Source: Delftia sp. PS-11 (GTDB lineage Bacteria; Pseudomonadota; Gammaproteobacteria; Burkholderiales; Burkholderiaceae_C). From it: a stretch of DNA of 64,000 bases. Below the pieces are notes generated by a model. That model was not told the origin of the DNA. It saw only the letters and a list, made by a program, of their open reading frames with translations, and made no database searches. Numbering within the stretch: position 1 is the first letter of the stretch; every line of letters starts with the position of its first letter. The stretch spans positions 32,500-96,499 of the forward strand of contig NZ_JACSYA010000020.1 in NCBI RefSeq assembly GCF_029870285.1. Direction: 5' to 3'. A program made the position numbers and the translations under genes. Below, piece after piece: positions 40,911 through 49,823 of this stretch.

Positions 40911-42494
40911 TCAGCGCCGGCTGCTGCGCGTCTCTTCCTGGGGCGCGTGGTGAAACACCGTGGCCTCCATTCCCATCTTGCGTATCTTGCCAGCCGCCTG
41001 GTCGGCGCGCTGTTGCTTGGCGAAGGGGCCTGAGCGCACGCGCACGATCTCGCCCTTGTTGCTGTGCAGTGTCTGCTTGAGCGTGGGAATCTTGGCTTTT
41101 TCGAGCCGTGCCACGACACGCTCTGCATTGGCGCTGTCCGAGAAGGCGCCGATGTTGATGTAGTAGTTGCCGGGCTCCAGAGCCAGGGCTGGCTTGGCCG
41201 CGCCGGCCTTGGTCGGCTCTGCCTGCTTGGCCGCCTTGGCCTGTTCTGCTGGCTTGGCCGTGCCGCTCTTGGCGGATTTGGCGGGCTCTGCTGGCGCAGG
41301 CGCAGCGTTCTTGGTCTTGGCCGGTTCAGCCTGCTTGGCTGCCTGTGGCTTGGCAGGCGCAACTGGTGCCGCTGATGGTTCGGCAGCCTTGGCTGTGGGC
41401 GTGCCTTGGGCTGGTGGCTTTGGCGCCGCTGCCTGCGCTGCAGCTTCTGTGGCTGGCGGCGTTGGCGTTGGTGTTGGCGCTGGCGAAGGCGGCAGTACGG
41501 CAGCAGGCTGCACGCCTGCCAGTGGCGCAGCAGGCAGGGGGGGCGCCATGCGTGCTTCGGCTGCAGCAGGGACCGGAGGCGCTGGCAGGGCCGCCGCTGC
41601 AGGCGCGGGTGGTGGCGCTGAGGGCGGCGTGGCTGCCGTAGCCATGGGCGGCGCAGGTTCGGTCACTGCGGGGGCGGTCACCACCGTGGAAATGGTCTGG
41701 GGCGCTGTCGCGGTACGCGCCGCCACGGCCAGTGCCGCTGCCGCCGCAGCGCCTGCTGTCAGGATGGATCCGCCCAGTACGGCCAGACGTTTTCGCATGG
41801 CCGTGGGCGCGTGGCGTGCCAGGCGCTCGTGGGCATCCGCCATGTTGGGCGCTTCGCCAATGATTTGCAGTGTGTGCTTGCGCACATGGCGCCAGTACAC
41901 GGTGTTGGCGCCCAGGCCCGGAACGGCGATGGCCAGCAGCACCAGTGCGGCATCGATCCCATGGGCCATGGCTGGGGGCAGTGCCAGCAAAGGCCGCAGC
42001 TCAACCGTCCAGAGCAAGGCGGTGCCGCCTGCTGCCAGGGCATAGAGCGCGCCTTCGCGCCACAGGCCGCGCAGCCCGCACCAGGGCAGCGTGAACAGGC
42101 CGGCGCAGGCGTTCCAGGTTGGAAGGCCCTTGCCCAGTGCATCAAAACGCTCGAACAGCTTCAGGTAATAGTCGCGCGAGGGGGCGCCCACCATGCTGGC
42201 ATACAAGCCAGGCATCAGGCCCTGTCCCGGCTGGCCCTGGTCGCGCTTGTCTTCGCCGCGCGGATCGCCATGCTGCAGGGCATAGGCGGCTGCAGCGAAG
42301 GCGCTCGCGATCGAGGGCGGCAGCTTGCTCGGCGCAGGCTCGGCCGTCTCTGCGGCGGGTGCAGCGCCGGCTGGCGCAGCGTCGGCTGCCGCAGCGCCGG
42401 CGGTTGGCGGCGCAGGAGGGGCCTGGGGTGCAGGAGAGGGCTGCCGGTCGGCGGCGGGAGGTGCTGAAATGGCGTCTTCCGTAGGGGCGGGCAT
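40911..42494 (-). CDS. SPOR-domain protein with DUF2628-like membrane region
   Basis: 527 residues. Pro/Ala-rich N-terminus (1-60); a segment with the DUF2628 look (YYLKLFERFDALGKGLPTWNACAGLFTLPWCGLRGLW); two hydrophobic spans near 145-185; a third near 240-262; a long Pro/Ala/Lys-rich linker (about 265-440); C-terminal SPOR domain (YYINIGAFSDSANAERVVARL, IVRVRSGPFAKQQRADQAAGKI). SPOR domains bind denuded glycan strands at the division site, so a cell-envelope role at the septum is likely. The linker is repetitive in codons for Ala, Lys and Pro. Confidence 0.85.
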   Translation of the reverse strand: MPAPTEDAISAPPAADRQPSPAPQAPPAPPTAGAAAADAAPAGAAPAAETAEPAPSKLPPSIASAFAAAAYALQHGDPRGEDKRDQGQPGQGLMPGLYASMVGAPSRDYYLKLFERFDALGKGLPTWNACAGLFTLPWCGLRGLWREGALYALAAGGTALLWTVELRPLLALPPAMAHGIDAALVLLAIAVPGLGANTVYWRHVRKHTLQIIGEAPNMADAHERLARHAPTAMRKRLAVLGGSILTAGAAAAAALAVAARTATAPQTISTVVTAPAVTEPAPPMATAATPPSAPPPAPAAAALPAPPVPAAAEARMAPPLPAAPLAGVQPAAVLPPSPAPTPTPTPPATEAAAQAAAPKPPAQGTPTAKAAEPSAAPVAPAKPQAAKQAEPAKTKNAAPAPAEPAKSAKSGTAKPAEQAKAAKQAEPTKAGAAKPALALEPGNYYINIGAFSDSANAERVVARLEKAKIPTLKQTLHSNKGEIVRVRSGPFAKQQRADQAAGKIRKMGMEATVFHHAPQEETRSSRR

Positions 42495-42539
42495 GCGCGC
42501 GATTGTGTCATGCGCGCATGCCCGCCGGGCGCTCGGAGG

Positions 42540-43862
42540 TCAGGCGGGTTGCGCGAATCGTGCAGGCAGCACGGTGGCGCGGCATTCGCCGAAGCCGATG
42601 CGCGCGGCGCCCGGCTTTTCGCACCAGCCGCGCAGGATGATGGCATCGCCGTCCTGCAGGAAGGTGCGGCTCTCGCCATTGGCCAGCGCCACCGGCTTTT
42701 TGCCGCCTTCGGTCAGCTCCAGCAGTGCGCCGGCTTCGGTGGCGGTGGGGCCGGACAGCGTGCCCGTGCCCAGCAGGTCGCCGGGCTGCAGGTCGCATCC
42801 GTTGACGCTGTGGTGCGCCACCAGTTGGGCCATGGTCCAGTAGGCATGGCGGTAGCTGGTGTGGGTGATCTGCTGGGCTGCCTGGCCTTCGCTGCGCATG
42901 CGGCTGGTTTCCAGCGCCACGCTGAGCTGCACGTCCAGTGCGCCGCGCTCGGAGTTGGCAGCCGAGCTCAGGTAGGGCAGGGGCTGGGGATCGCCCTGCG
43001 GCCGTGTGAAGGCCGTGCGGTAAGGCTCCAGCGCCTCCAGCGTCACGATCCAGGGCGACAGCGAAGTGGCGAAGTTCTTGGACAGGAAGGGGCCCAGCGG
43101 CTGGTATTCCCAGGCCTGGATGTCGCGCGCCGACCAGTCATTGAGCAGGCACAGGCCGAAAATATGGTTTTCGGCCTGGTCCATGGGGATGGACTCGCCC
43201 CAGGCATTGCCTGCGCCGGTATAGATGCCCATCTCCAGCTCGTAGTCCAGGCGTGCGCAGGGCTTGAGCGCTGGCGCTGCATCCGGTCCCTTGAGCTGGC
43301 CCATCGGGCGGTGAAAGTCCACGCCCGAAACGCGCAGGCTGGAGGCGCGGCCATGGTAGCCGATGGGCACCCACTTGTAGTTCTCCATCAGCGGGTTGTC
43401 AGGGCGGAACAGCTTGCCCACATTGGTGGCATGGTGCACCGATGTGTAGAAGTCCGTGTAGTCACCCACCTGGGCTGGCACGGTGTATTCGACATCCGCC
43501 TGGGGCATCAGGCAGTCCTGCAGCTGCGCCTGTGCAGCTGCGCCCTCGCGCAGGGCGCGCGACAGCGCCAGGCGCAGCGCGGACCAGGCGGCCGGGCCCA
43601 TGGCCATCAGGCCGTTGAGCCGGCTTTGCGCGGCGGCTGCCAGCGCAGGCTGCACCTCTGCGCCCAGAACGCCGCTTTCGGCCACGCGCGCCAGGTCCAG
43701 CACCTGGTCGCCGATGGCCACGCCGCCACGCCAGGCCTGCGTGCTGCCAGCGCGGCGCAACACCGCGAAGGGCAGGTTCTGTATGGGGAAGTCGCTGGCG
43801 CCGGTGTTGGCCGAGGCCACCCAGCTGCGCAGGCTGGCGTCATGGGTTTCGTTCAATGGCAT
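42540..43862 (-). CDS. fahA: fumarylacetoacetase
   Basis: 440 residues from ATG 43862 with AGGAGA upstream. Fumarylacetoacetate hydrolase landmarks: DYTDFYTSVHHATNVG, PIGYHGRASS, DYELEMGIYTG, GLCLLNDWSARDIQAWEYQPLGPFLSKNFATSLSPW, GDLLGTGTLSGP. Cleaves fumarylacetoacetate to fumarate and acetoacetate, the last step of tyrosine/homogentisate breakdown. The homogentisate dioxygenase gene is not in the window. A 3-hydroxybutyrate dehydrogenase gene lies 52 bases upstream, and acetoacetate links the two enzymes. Confidence 0.96.
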   Translation of the reverse strand: MPLNETHDASLRSWVASANTGASDFPIQNLPFAVLRRAGSTQAWRGGVAIGDQVLDLARVAESGVLGAEVQPALAAAAQSRLNGLMAMGPAAWSALRLALSRALREGAAAQAQLQDCLMPQADVEYTVPAQVGDYTDFYTSVHHATNVGKLFRPDNPLMENYKWVPIGYHGRASSLRVSGVDFHRPMGQLKGPDAAPALKPCARLDYELEMGIYTGAGNAWGESIPMDQAENHIFGLCLLNDWSARDIQAWEYQPLGPFLSKNFATSLSPWIVTLEALEPYRTAFTRPQGDPQPLPYLSSAANSERGALDVQLSVALETSRMRSEGQAAQQITHTSYRHAYWTMAQLVAHHSVNGCDLQPGDLLGTGTLSGPTATEAGALLELTEGGKKPVALANGESRTFLQDGDAIILRGWCEKPGAARIGFGECRATVLPARFAQPA

Positions 43863-43914
43863 ATGTCTCTCCTGGTTGGATGCCTGTTTCGCTTGATAGG
43901 TGTGAAGGTGGGAA

Positions 43915-44709
43915 TCAGGCGGCAGTGAAGCCGCCATCCATGTTCCAGTGCGCGCCCCGGACCTGGGCCGCCTGATCGCTGGCCAGGAAGCTGGCCAGCG
44001 CGGCGACCTGCTCCACGGTCACGAAGGCCTGGGATGGCTGCTTGGCGCCCAGCAGCTGCTGGCGTGCCTCGTCGCCGCCAATCTGCTCGCGCGCGGCCAG
44101 TGCATCGATCTGGGCCTGAACCAGCGGCGTCAGCACCCAGCCCGGGCAGATGGCGTTGCAGGTGACTGGCGTGGTGGCGAATTCCAGCGCCACCGATTTG
44201 GTCAGACCGATCAGCCCATGCTTGCTGGCCACGTAGGCGGGCTTGCGCGCCACGCCCACCAGGCCGCTGACCGAGGCGATATTGATGATGCGGCCCCAGC
44301 CGCGCTCCAGCATTGCTGGCGCGCAGGCCTGGATGGCGTGGAAGGGCGCTGACAGGTTGACGGCCAGCAGATCATCCCACTTGCCCGCCGGAAATTCGAG
44401 CAGCGGGCTCACATGCTGCATGCCCGCGTTGTTGACGAGAATGCCGATGGCGCCCAGCTCGGCGGCAATGCGCTGCGCCAGCGGCGCGATGGCATGGCCG
44501 TCGCGCAGGTCCAGCGTGTAGTGGCGCACCGGCACACCATATGTGCCGGCAATTTCTGCGGCCAGCGCCTCGGTCCCGGCCGAGGCCTGTCCCTGGCCGT
44601 GCAGCGCGATGGAGGCGCCTTCGCTGGCAAGCTGGCGCGCGATGGCCAGGCCGATGCCGCTGGTCGAACCCGTGATCCAGGCCACCCGGCCTGCATGTGG
44701 CCGGCTCAT
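43915..44709 (-). CDS. bdhA: 3-hydroxybutyrate dehydrogenase
   Basis: 264 residues from ATG 44709, overlapping the GntR stop (ATGA). Classical SDR: TGSTSGIGLAIA, NNAGMQHV, catalytic Ser in NIASVSG and YVASK. The segments NAICPGWVLTPLVQAQI and GAKQPSQAFVTVEQVA are typical of D-3-hydroxybutyrate dehydrogenase. Interconverts 3-hydroxybutyrate and acetoacetate with NAD, in polyhydroxybutyrate turnover. Co-transcribed with the regulator. Confidence 0.93.
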   Translation of the reverse strand: MSRPHAGRVAWITGSTSGIGLAIARQLASEGASIALHGQGQASAGTEALAAEIAGTYGVPVRHYTLDLRDGHAIAPLAQRIAAELGAIGILVNNAGMQHVSPLLEFPAGKWDDLLAVNLSAPFHAIQACAPAMLERGWGRIINIASVSGLVGVARKPAYVASKHGLIGLTKSVALEFATTPVTCNAICPGWVLTPLVQAQIDALAAREQIGGDEARQQLLGAKQPSQAFVTVEQVAALASFLASDQAAQVRGAHWNMDGGFTAA

Positions 44710-45446
44710 TTCAACAGGTCCATTTCCATGTGTACGTACTCGCTGAGAAAGCGCACCCTGGCCCAGTAGACGAGCAGCCCCTGGGCATTGCAGGCCCAGC
44801 GCAGCGCCTGCATCATCGGCGTGCCCAGTGCCACGCCCAGGTGCTCGGCGGCCAGCTCGTCGGCTGGCACCACGCTCAGGTGCTGGCGCGCCACGGCAAT
44901 GCGCGAGGGGTCGCTGCCCAGCGCGACAGCCAGGGTGCTGCGCGCCAGCTGGGCTTCGATTTCGGGAAACAGCTGCTGTTCCAGATACAGCTGGGACAGG
45001 CAAAAGCGTGCTGCGTCATGGGTATGCACGCGCAGCAGGGAGACATAGGCAGGCGCGATGCTGCCGACCGGCGGGAATCCCTCAGGAATGGGGGGCAGGC
45101 AGTCGCGTGCGCTGTGCAGCGTGGTCTGGCCGATGTGCGCGCCGAAGGCCACCAGCTCTTTCCAGCTGGTGGGCAGCAAAAAGGAGGGCGGCCGGTAGGG
45201 CATGGCAACAACGCGGGTGCCGCCCCGCTTGTGCGTGCGCAGCAGGCCTTCGCTCGCCAGCGCGCCCAGGGCCATGCGCACCGTGGTGCGCGAGACGCTG
45301 TGCAGCGCCTCCAGCTCGGGCCCGGTGGGAATGGCGCTGCCCACGGGCCATTGCCCCGTGGCGATCTTGTTGCGGAACAGCCGCGCCAGTTGCAGGTGCA
45401 GCTTGTCCCGGCCCTGGGGGGCTGCGGCGGCGATGCTGGGAGGCAT
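44706..45446 (-). CDS. GntR-family (HutC/UTRA type) regulator
   Basis: 246 residues. Winged HTH at 14-80 (LARLFRNKIATGQWPVGSAIPTGPELEALHSVSRTTVRMAL; LLRTHKRGGTRVV), then a UTRA effector domain. It leads the operon with 3-hydroxybutyrate dehydrogenase, which it probably controls together with itself through the palindrome at 45451-45478. The effector may be a hydroxybutyrate or acetoacetate derivative (inference). Confidence 0.9.
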   Translation of the reverse strand: MPPSIAAAAPQGRDKLHLQLARLFRNKIATGQWPVGSAIPTGPELEALHSVSRTTVRMALGALASEGLLRTHKRGGTRVVAMPYRPPSFLLPTSWKELVAFGAHIGQTTLHSARDCLPPIPEGFPPVGSIAPAYVSLLRVHTHDAARFCLSQLYLEQQLFPEIEAQLARSTLAVALGSDPSRIAVARQHLSVVPADELAAEHLGVALGTPMMQALRWACNAQGLLVYWARVRFLSEYVHMEMDLLK

Positions 45447-45450
45447 GGTT

Positions 45451-45478
45451 AATAAAGTATCTGTTTAGTACTTTTATT
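45451..45478. promoter_or_regulatory. AT-rich palindrome upstream of the GntR gene
   Basis: AATAAAGTA (45451-45459), 9 bases, then TACTTTTATT (45469-45478): a nearly perfect inverted repeat 5 bases before the GntR start. A likely autoregulatory operator. Confidence 0.6.
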
Positions 45479-45620
45479 TTGGCACAAACCGCAGTGTCCA
45501 GTGCAGGGGCGGCCGCACGGCATTGACAAATCTCTTCAATTGCCCGGAACAAATGACTTTTACACTGCCATCTTTCCCACTTTTTGGCAGGCCGCCAGCC
45601 GGCACGCCGTTGGACATTCC

Positions 45621-47864
45621 ATGCAGCAGCAACATGTTTGGCAGTTTTTCCGCGCGGGCGGCGTGGACCAGGTCGTCATCCGCACGGGGCAGGACATCGC
45701 GCACATCGGGCAGCTTGATCAGAAGCTGTGGGTGGCGCTGGCCTGCCCGACGAGGGGCATCGAGTTCGACAGCGCCACGCTGGACCTGATCGATGAGGAC
45801 AAGGATGGGCGCATCCGCCCGCCCGAACTGGTGGCCGCCTGCCAGTGGGCCGTGGCGCGCGTGCGCGACCCCCAGGTGCTGGCCGATGGTGGCGATGTGC
45901 TGCGCCTGGACAGCCTGGACCCCGAGAGCACGCTGGGGGCTCCGCTGCACGCCGAGGCCCGGCGCATGCTGGCGCTGGCGGGCCGTGCCGATGCCTCTGC
46001 GCTGAGCCTGGCCCAGGTACGCGAGCGCCTTCAGTCACTGGCGGGCATGCGCTTCAATGGCGACGGCATCGTCCATGCAGCCACGGCTGGCGAGGATGCC
46101 ACGCTGGCCGCACTGATCGATCACATTGCCCAGGCCTGCGGCACGGTGCAGGGTGTCGATGGCGTGGCAGGCATCGGGCGGGCCCAGGTAGAGCGGTTTT
46201 TCGCGGACCTGCGCGCCTTGCGCGACTGGCATGCCCGTGCCGGAGAACTGGGCTGTGTGCTGCAGCCGCATGAGCGCGCGCTGGAAGCGGCGCAGGCGCT
46301 GAAAGCCGTGCAGGCCAAGGTGGATGATTTCTTTGCGCGCACGCGGCTGGCCGCTTTCGATGCCAGGGCGCAGGAGCCGCTCAATCCCTCGGTCGAGGGC
46401 TATGCAGCCCTGGGCCGCGACATGCTGGCCAGCGGCTCTGAAGCCATTGCTGCGCTGCCCCTGGCCAGTGTGGCGGCAGGCCGAGCCCTGCCGCTGGTGC
46501 AGGGCGTCAATCCGGCCTGGACCGATGCACTGAATGCTTTGCGCGCTAAGGCTGTGGCGCCCCTGCTCGGCGAAGACCTGCAGGCGCTGGATGCGCTCCA
46601 GTGGGAGCAGCTCAAGGCGCAGCTGGCGCCTTGCCTGCAATGGCTGGATGCCCGCCCTGCAACGCCGCTGCAAGCCTTGGGCACAGCGCAAATTGCCGAG
46701 CTGCTGGCAGCTGACCGCGAGCAGGAGCTGCTGGCGCTCATCGCCCGTGACGAGGAGGAAAAGCAGCACAGCGAGCAGGCAATTGAATTGGAAAAGCTGA
46801 TCCGGCTGCAGCGCGACCTGCTGGCGCTGCTCAATAACTTTGTCTCCTTCGGCCATTTCTACCGGCGCGAGGGAGCGGCCTTCCAGGCCGGCACGCTGTA
46901 CCTGGACGCGCGCAGCTGCGACCTGACCGTGGAGGTCGGCGACACGGCGGCCCATGCGGCGCTGGCGGGCCGTGCCAAGACCTGCCTGGCCTATTGCGAG
47001 TGCCGGCGCGAGGGCCGCAAGAAAACCATCGTCGCCGCTTTCACAGCGGGCGATGTGGACTTCCTGTTCGTGGGCCGCAACGGCGTGTTCTACGACCGTT
47101 CAGGCCAGGACTGGGACGCGACCGTCGTCAAGCTCATCGAGAACCCGACCAGCATCGGCCAGGCCTTTTTCTCGCCCTACAAAAAATTCCTGCGCATGAT
47201 CGAAGAGCAGGTGGCCAAGCGCGCCTCCGCCAAGGAAGATGGCGTGCATGCCAGCCTGGGGACGCAGGCCAGCCAGCTGGTGGCCGCGCCCAAGGAGGCA
47301 GCTGCAGCCGCCGCCTCGGCAGCGCCGCGCAAGACCGATGTAGGCACCGTGGCTGCATTGGGCGTGGCGATGGGTTCGATCAGCGCCGTGCTGGTGGGCA
47401 TTTTCGGCAAGTTCATTGAACTGGGCCCCTGGATTCCGGTGGCGCTGGCGGGCCTGGTGGCAGCCATCTCCGGGCCCAGCATGATGATTGCCTGGCTCAA
47501 GCTGCGCCAGCGCAGCCTGGGCCCCATCCTGGATGCCAGCGGCTGGGCCATCAATGGCCGCATGTGCATCAACCTGCCGCTGGGGCGCAGCCTGTCACAG
47601 ACTGCCAAGGTGCCCGCTGGCGCTCGCCGCAGCATGAGCGACCCCTATGCCGAAGACCATGGCCTGCGCAATGGCGCCGTGGTTCTGATGGCCGTGGTGC
47701 TGCTGGCACTGCTGGCATGGCGCCTTCACTGGATCGACGCGCTGCTGCCCGCCGCCTGGCGCCCGGCTGCGACCGCCCCGGCAGCGGCTGCACCGGCCAC
47801 GCCGGCTGCCGCAGCACCGGCTGCCGCAGCGCCGGCTGCCGCAGCACCGGCTGCCGCCCCCTGA
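45621..47864 (+). CDS. large membrane protein of unknown function with an EF-hand loop
   Basis: 747 residues if started at ATG 45621 (MQQQHVWQFFRAGGVDQV); a longer upstream frame is unlikely to be translated. Near residue 55-70, LIDEDKDGRIRPPEL has the exact EF-hand loop spacing (D-x-D-x-D-G-x-I-x-x-x-E). A long helical region follows, with a Glu/Lys-rich coiled coil (ARDEEEKQHSEQAIELEKLIRLQRDL). Two hydrophobic spans (about 590-635) and one more near 685-705 are followed by an Ala/Pro-rich tail. No enzyme motif seen. I do not recognise the family. It is divergent from the GntR gene and upstream of the DAHP synthase gene. Confidence 0.75.
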   Translation: MQQQHVWQFFRAGGVDQVVIRTGQDIAHIGQLDQKLWVALACPTRGIEFDSATLDLIDEDKDGRIRPPELVAACQWAVARVRDPQVLADGGDVLRLDSLDPESTLGAPLHAEARRMLALAGRADASALSLAQVRERLQSLAGMRFNGDGIVHAATAGEDATLAALIDHIAQACGTVQGVDGVAGIGRAQVERFFADLRALRDWHARAGELGCVLQPHERALEAAQALKAVQAKVDDFFARTRLAAFDARAQEPLNPSVEGYAALGRDMLASGSEAIAALPLASVAAGRALPLVQGVNPAWTDALNALRAKAVAPLLGEDLQALDALQWEQLKAQLAPCLQWLDARPATPLQALGTAQIAELLAADREQELLALIARDEEEKQHSEQAIELEKLIRLQRDLLALLNNFVSFGHFYRREGAAFQAGTLYLDARSCDLTVEVGDTAAHAALAGRAKTCLAYCECRREGRKKTIVAAFTAGDVDFLFVGRNGVFYDRSGQDWDATVVKLIENPTSIGQAFFSPYKKFLRMIEEQVAKRASAKEDGVHASLGTQASQLVAAPKEAAAAAASAAPRKTDVGTVAALGVAMGSISAVLVGIFGKFIELGPWIPVALAGLVAAISGPSMMIAWLKLRQRSLGPILDASGWAINGRMCINLPLGRSLSQTAKVPAGARRSMSDPYAEDHGLRNGAVVLMAVVLLALLAWRLHWIDALLPAAWRPAATAPAAAAPATPAAAAPAAAAPAAAAPAAAP
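47764..47861 (+). repeat. tandem Ala/Pro codon repeats at the 3' end of the EF-hand gene
   Basis: Repeated GCTGCCGCAGC(A/G)CCG units encoding AAPAAAAPAAAAP runs. Such repeats can vary in number by slippage. Confidence 0.75.
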
Positions 47865-47905
47865 CCAGGCATCGTGGGAGGCAGGGCGCGCGCGACAATA
47901 GCGCC

Positions 47906-49021
47906 ATGAGCAATTCCCCCCACGTCAAAAGCAGCGCTGCGGCGCTGCGCACGCACGACACCACCCGCATCGACGATCTGCGCATCAAGGCCGTGCGGCC
48001 GCTGATCACGCCGGCCCTGCTGCAGGAATGGCTGCCCGCCCCCGAAGCCGCGCAGCAGCTCGTGGAATCGAGCCGTGCCGCCATCTCGCGCGTGCTCCAG
48101 GGCCAGGACGACCGGCTGGTTGTTGTCGTCGGTCCCTGCTCCATCCACGACCATGGCCAGGCCATGGACTATGCGCGCCAGCTCAAGGTCCAGGCCGATG
48201 CGCTGGCGGATGACCTGATCGTGGTCATGCGCGTCTATTTCGAAAAGCCGCGCACCACGGTGGGCTGGAAGGGCTATATCAACGACCCGCACCTGGATGG
48301 CAGCTTTGCCATCAACGAAGGGCTGGAGATGGCGCGCGCCCTGCTGCTGGACGTGCTGGCCCTGGGCCTGCCCGTGGGAACGGAGTTCCTGGACCTGCTG
48401 TCGCCGCAGTTCATCAGTGACCTGGTCAGCTGGGGTGCCATCGGTGCCCGAACCACGGAAAGCCAGAGCCACCGTCAGCTGGCCAGCGGCCTGTCCTGTC
48501 CCGTGGGCTTCAAGAACGGCACCGACGGCGGCGTCAAGGTGGCCAGCGATGCCATCCTCGCAGCCAGCGCACCGCACGCTTTCATGGGCATGACCAAGAT
48601 GGGCCAGTCTGCCATTTTCGAGACGCGCGGCAACAGCGACTGCCACGTCATCCTGCGCGGCGGCAAGCAGCCCAATTACAGCGCAGCAGATGTGCAGGCC
48701 GCCTGTGCCCTGCTGCAGGGCGCGGGCCTGCGCCCCCAGGTGATGATCGACGTCTCGCACGCCAACAGCAGCAAGCAGCACCGCCGCCAGATCGAAGTCG
48801 CCGCCGATGTGGCGCAGCAGATCGCTGCTGGCGATGCGCGCATCACCGGCCTGATGATCGAAAGCCACCTGGAGGAAGGCCGTCAGGACATCGTGGCAGG
48901 CCAGCCGCTGGCACACGGCGTCTCGGTCACCGATGCCTGCATCAGCCTGGAGCAGACCGTGCCCGTGCTGGAGCAGCTGGCGGGGGCTGTGCAGGCGCGG
49001 CGTTTGAAACTGCGGGGGTGA
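47906..49021 (+). CDS. aroG: 3-deoxy-7-phosphoheptulonate (DAHP) synthase, class I
   Basis: 371 residues from ATG 47906. Family landmarks: RIDDLRIKAVRPLITPALLQEWLP, VVGPCSIHD, MRVYFEKPRTTVGWKGYINDP, EFLDLLSPQFISDLVSWGAIGARTTESQ, GFKNGTDG, VMIDVSHANSSKQ, ESHLEEGRQD. First step of aromatic amino acid synthesis from phosphoenolpyruvate and erythrose 4-phosphate. A GACAAT box lies 7 bases before the ATG with no clear ribosome site, so the transcript may have a very short leader. Which feedback type it is cannot be told without comparison. Confidence 0.95.
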   Translation: MSNSPHVKSSAAALRTHDTTRIDDLRIKAVRPLITPALLQEWLPAPEAAQQLVESSRAAISRVLQGQDDRLVVVVGPCSIHDHGQAMDYARQLKVQADALADDLIVVMRVYFEKPRTTVGWKGYINDPHLDGSFAINEGLEMARALLLDVLALGLPVGTEFLDLLSPQFISDLVSWGAIGARTTESQSHRQLASGLSCPVGFKNGTDGGVKVASDAILAASAPHAFMGMTKMGQSAIFETRGNSDCHVILRGGKQPNYSAADVQAACALLQGAGLRPQVMIDVSHANSSKQHRRQIEVAADVAQQIAAGDARITGLMIESHLEEGRQDIVAGQPLAHGVSVTDACISLEQTVPVLEQLAGAVQARRLKLRG

Positions 49022-49122
49022 GCTGACTGGATGGGGTCTGTTGTTTGACCCTGCCGGGTGCTGTCTGGTCCAGATCTCGCTCGTGGCTTGCATTTTAGAT
49101 AAGTCGTTGCTAAAGTGTTTTC

Positions 49123-49437
49123 ATGCCTGAGAACGACATCTTCAAGGCCCTGGCCGACCCCACACGACGCTCCATCTTCGAGAAACTGGCCGCTGGCAGC
49201 ATGCATGCCAGCGCGCTGCGCGAGGGCATGGGCATCAGCCAGTCGGCCATGTCCCAGCACCTGGCCGTGCTGCGCAATGCGGGGCTGGTGAGCGAACAGC
49301 GCCAGGGCCGTTTCATGCACTATCAGGTCGATCCTCAAGGGCTGGCGCAGATCGCGGACTGGCTGGCGAAGTACCGCGCTTACTGGCCGCAGCGCGTGGA
49401 TGCACTCAAGGGCTTGCTCAAGGACATGGACCAATGA
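49123..49437 (+). CDS. ArsR-family winged-helix regulator
   Basis: 104 residues. FKALADPTRRSIFEKL, GISQSAMSQHLAVLRNAGLVSEQRQGRFMHYQVD is the ArsR winged helix. No metal-binding Cys cluster (ELCVCDL type) is present, so it is probably not a metal sensor. It overlaps an SRPBCC gene by 4 bases; this ArsR/SRPBCC pairing is common. Confidence 0.92.
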   Translation: MPENDIFKALADPTRRSIFEKLAAGSMHASALREGMGISQSAMSQHLAVLRNAGLVSEQRQGRFMHYQVDPQGLAQIADWLAKYRAYWPQRVDALKGLLKDMDQ

Positions 49438-49781
49438 ACGACATGGATACCGACGAGCCGGCCTGCGAACTGGTGCAGGAGTACACACTCGATGCCCCGC
49501 CTGACAAGGTCTGGCGCGCGTTGGTTATTCCCGAGCTGCGCGCGCAGTGGCTTGCGGGCTCAGAGCAGGCCGAGCCTCTGGTCCAGGTGCCGCAGCAGGC
49601 ACTGCGCCTGCGGCTGCGTGAGGCCGAGCCGCCTTTTCTTGAAAGCTTGGTGGACCTGCAGATCAGTCCTCTGGTCGATGGCGGCACGTTGCTGCGCATC
49701 GTCCATGTGCTGACCGACGTGCGGGCGCAGCCCGCCAGGCAGGCCGCCAACGACGGCGGCTTCCTCATGTACGCCACCTGA
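49434..49781 (+). CDS. SRPBCC (AHSA1-like) ligand-binding protein
   Basis: 115 residues. LVQEYTLDAPPDKVWRALVIPELRAQWL is the START/AHSA1 N-terminal pattern, with LLRIVHVLTD later. It is shorter than the family's usual 140-150 residues, lacking part of the C-terminal helix. Partner of the ArsR gene. Ligand unknown. Confidence 0.85.
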   Translation: MNDMDTDEPACELVQEYTLDAPPDKVWRALVIPELRAQWLAGSEQAEPLVQVPQQALRLRLREAEPPFLESLVDLQISPLVDGGTLLRIVHVLTDVRAQPARQAANDGGFLMYAT

Positions 49782-49823
49782 GCCGCAGCCTGTTTTTCCA
49801 CCCATCACACAGGAGGCTCGCCC

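Noticed and set aside
41167..42045. Plus-strand Ala/Gly-rich frame opposite the SPOR gene linker
   Set aside because: It mirrors the Pro/Ala/Lys codon repeats of the SPOR linker and has no other support.
45501..45620. Forty extra N-terminal codons of the EF-hand gene
   Set aside because: They have no ribosome site, and their composition differs from the rest of the protein.
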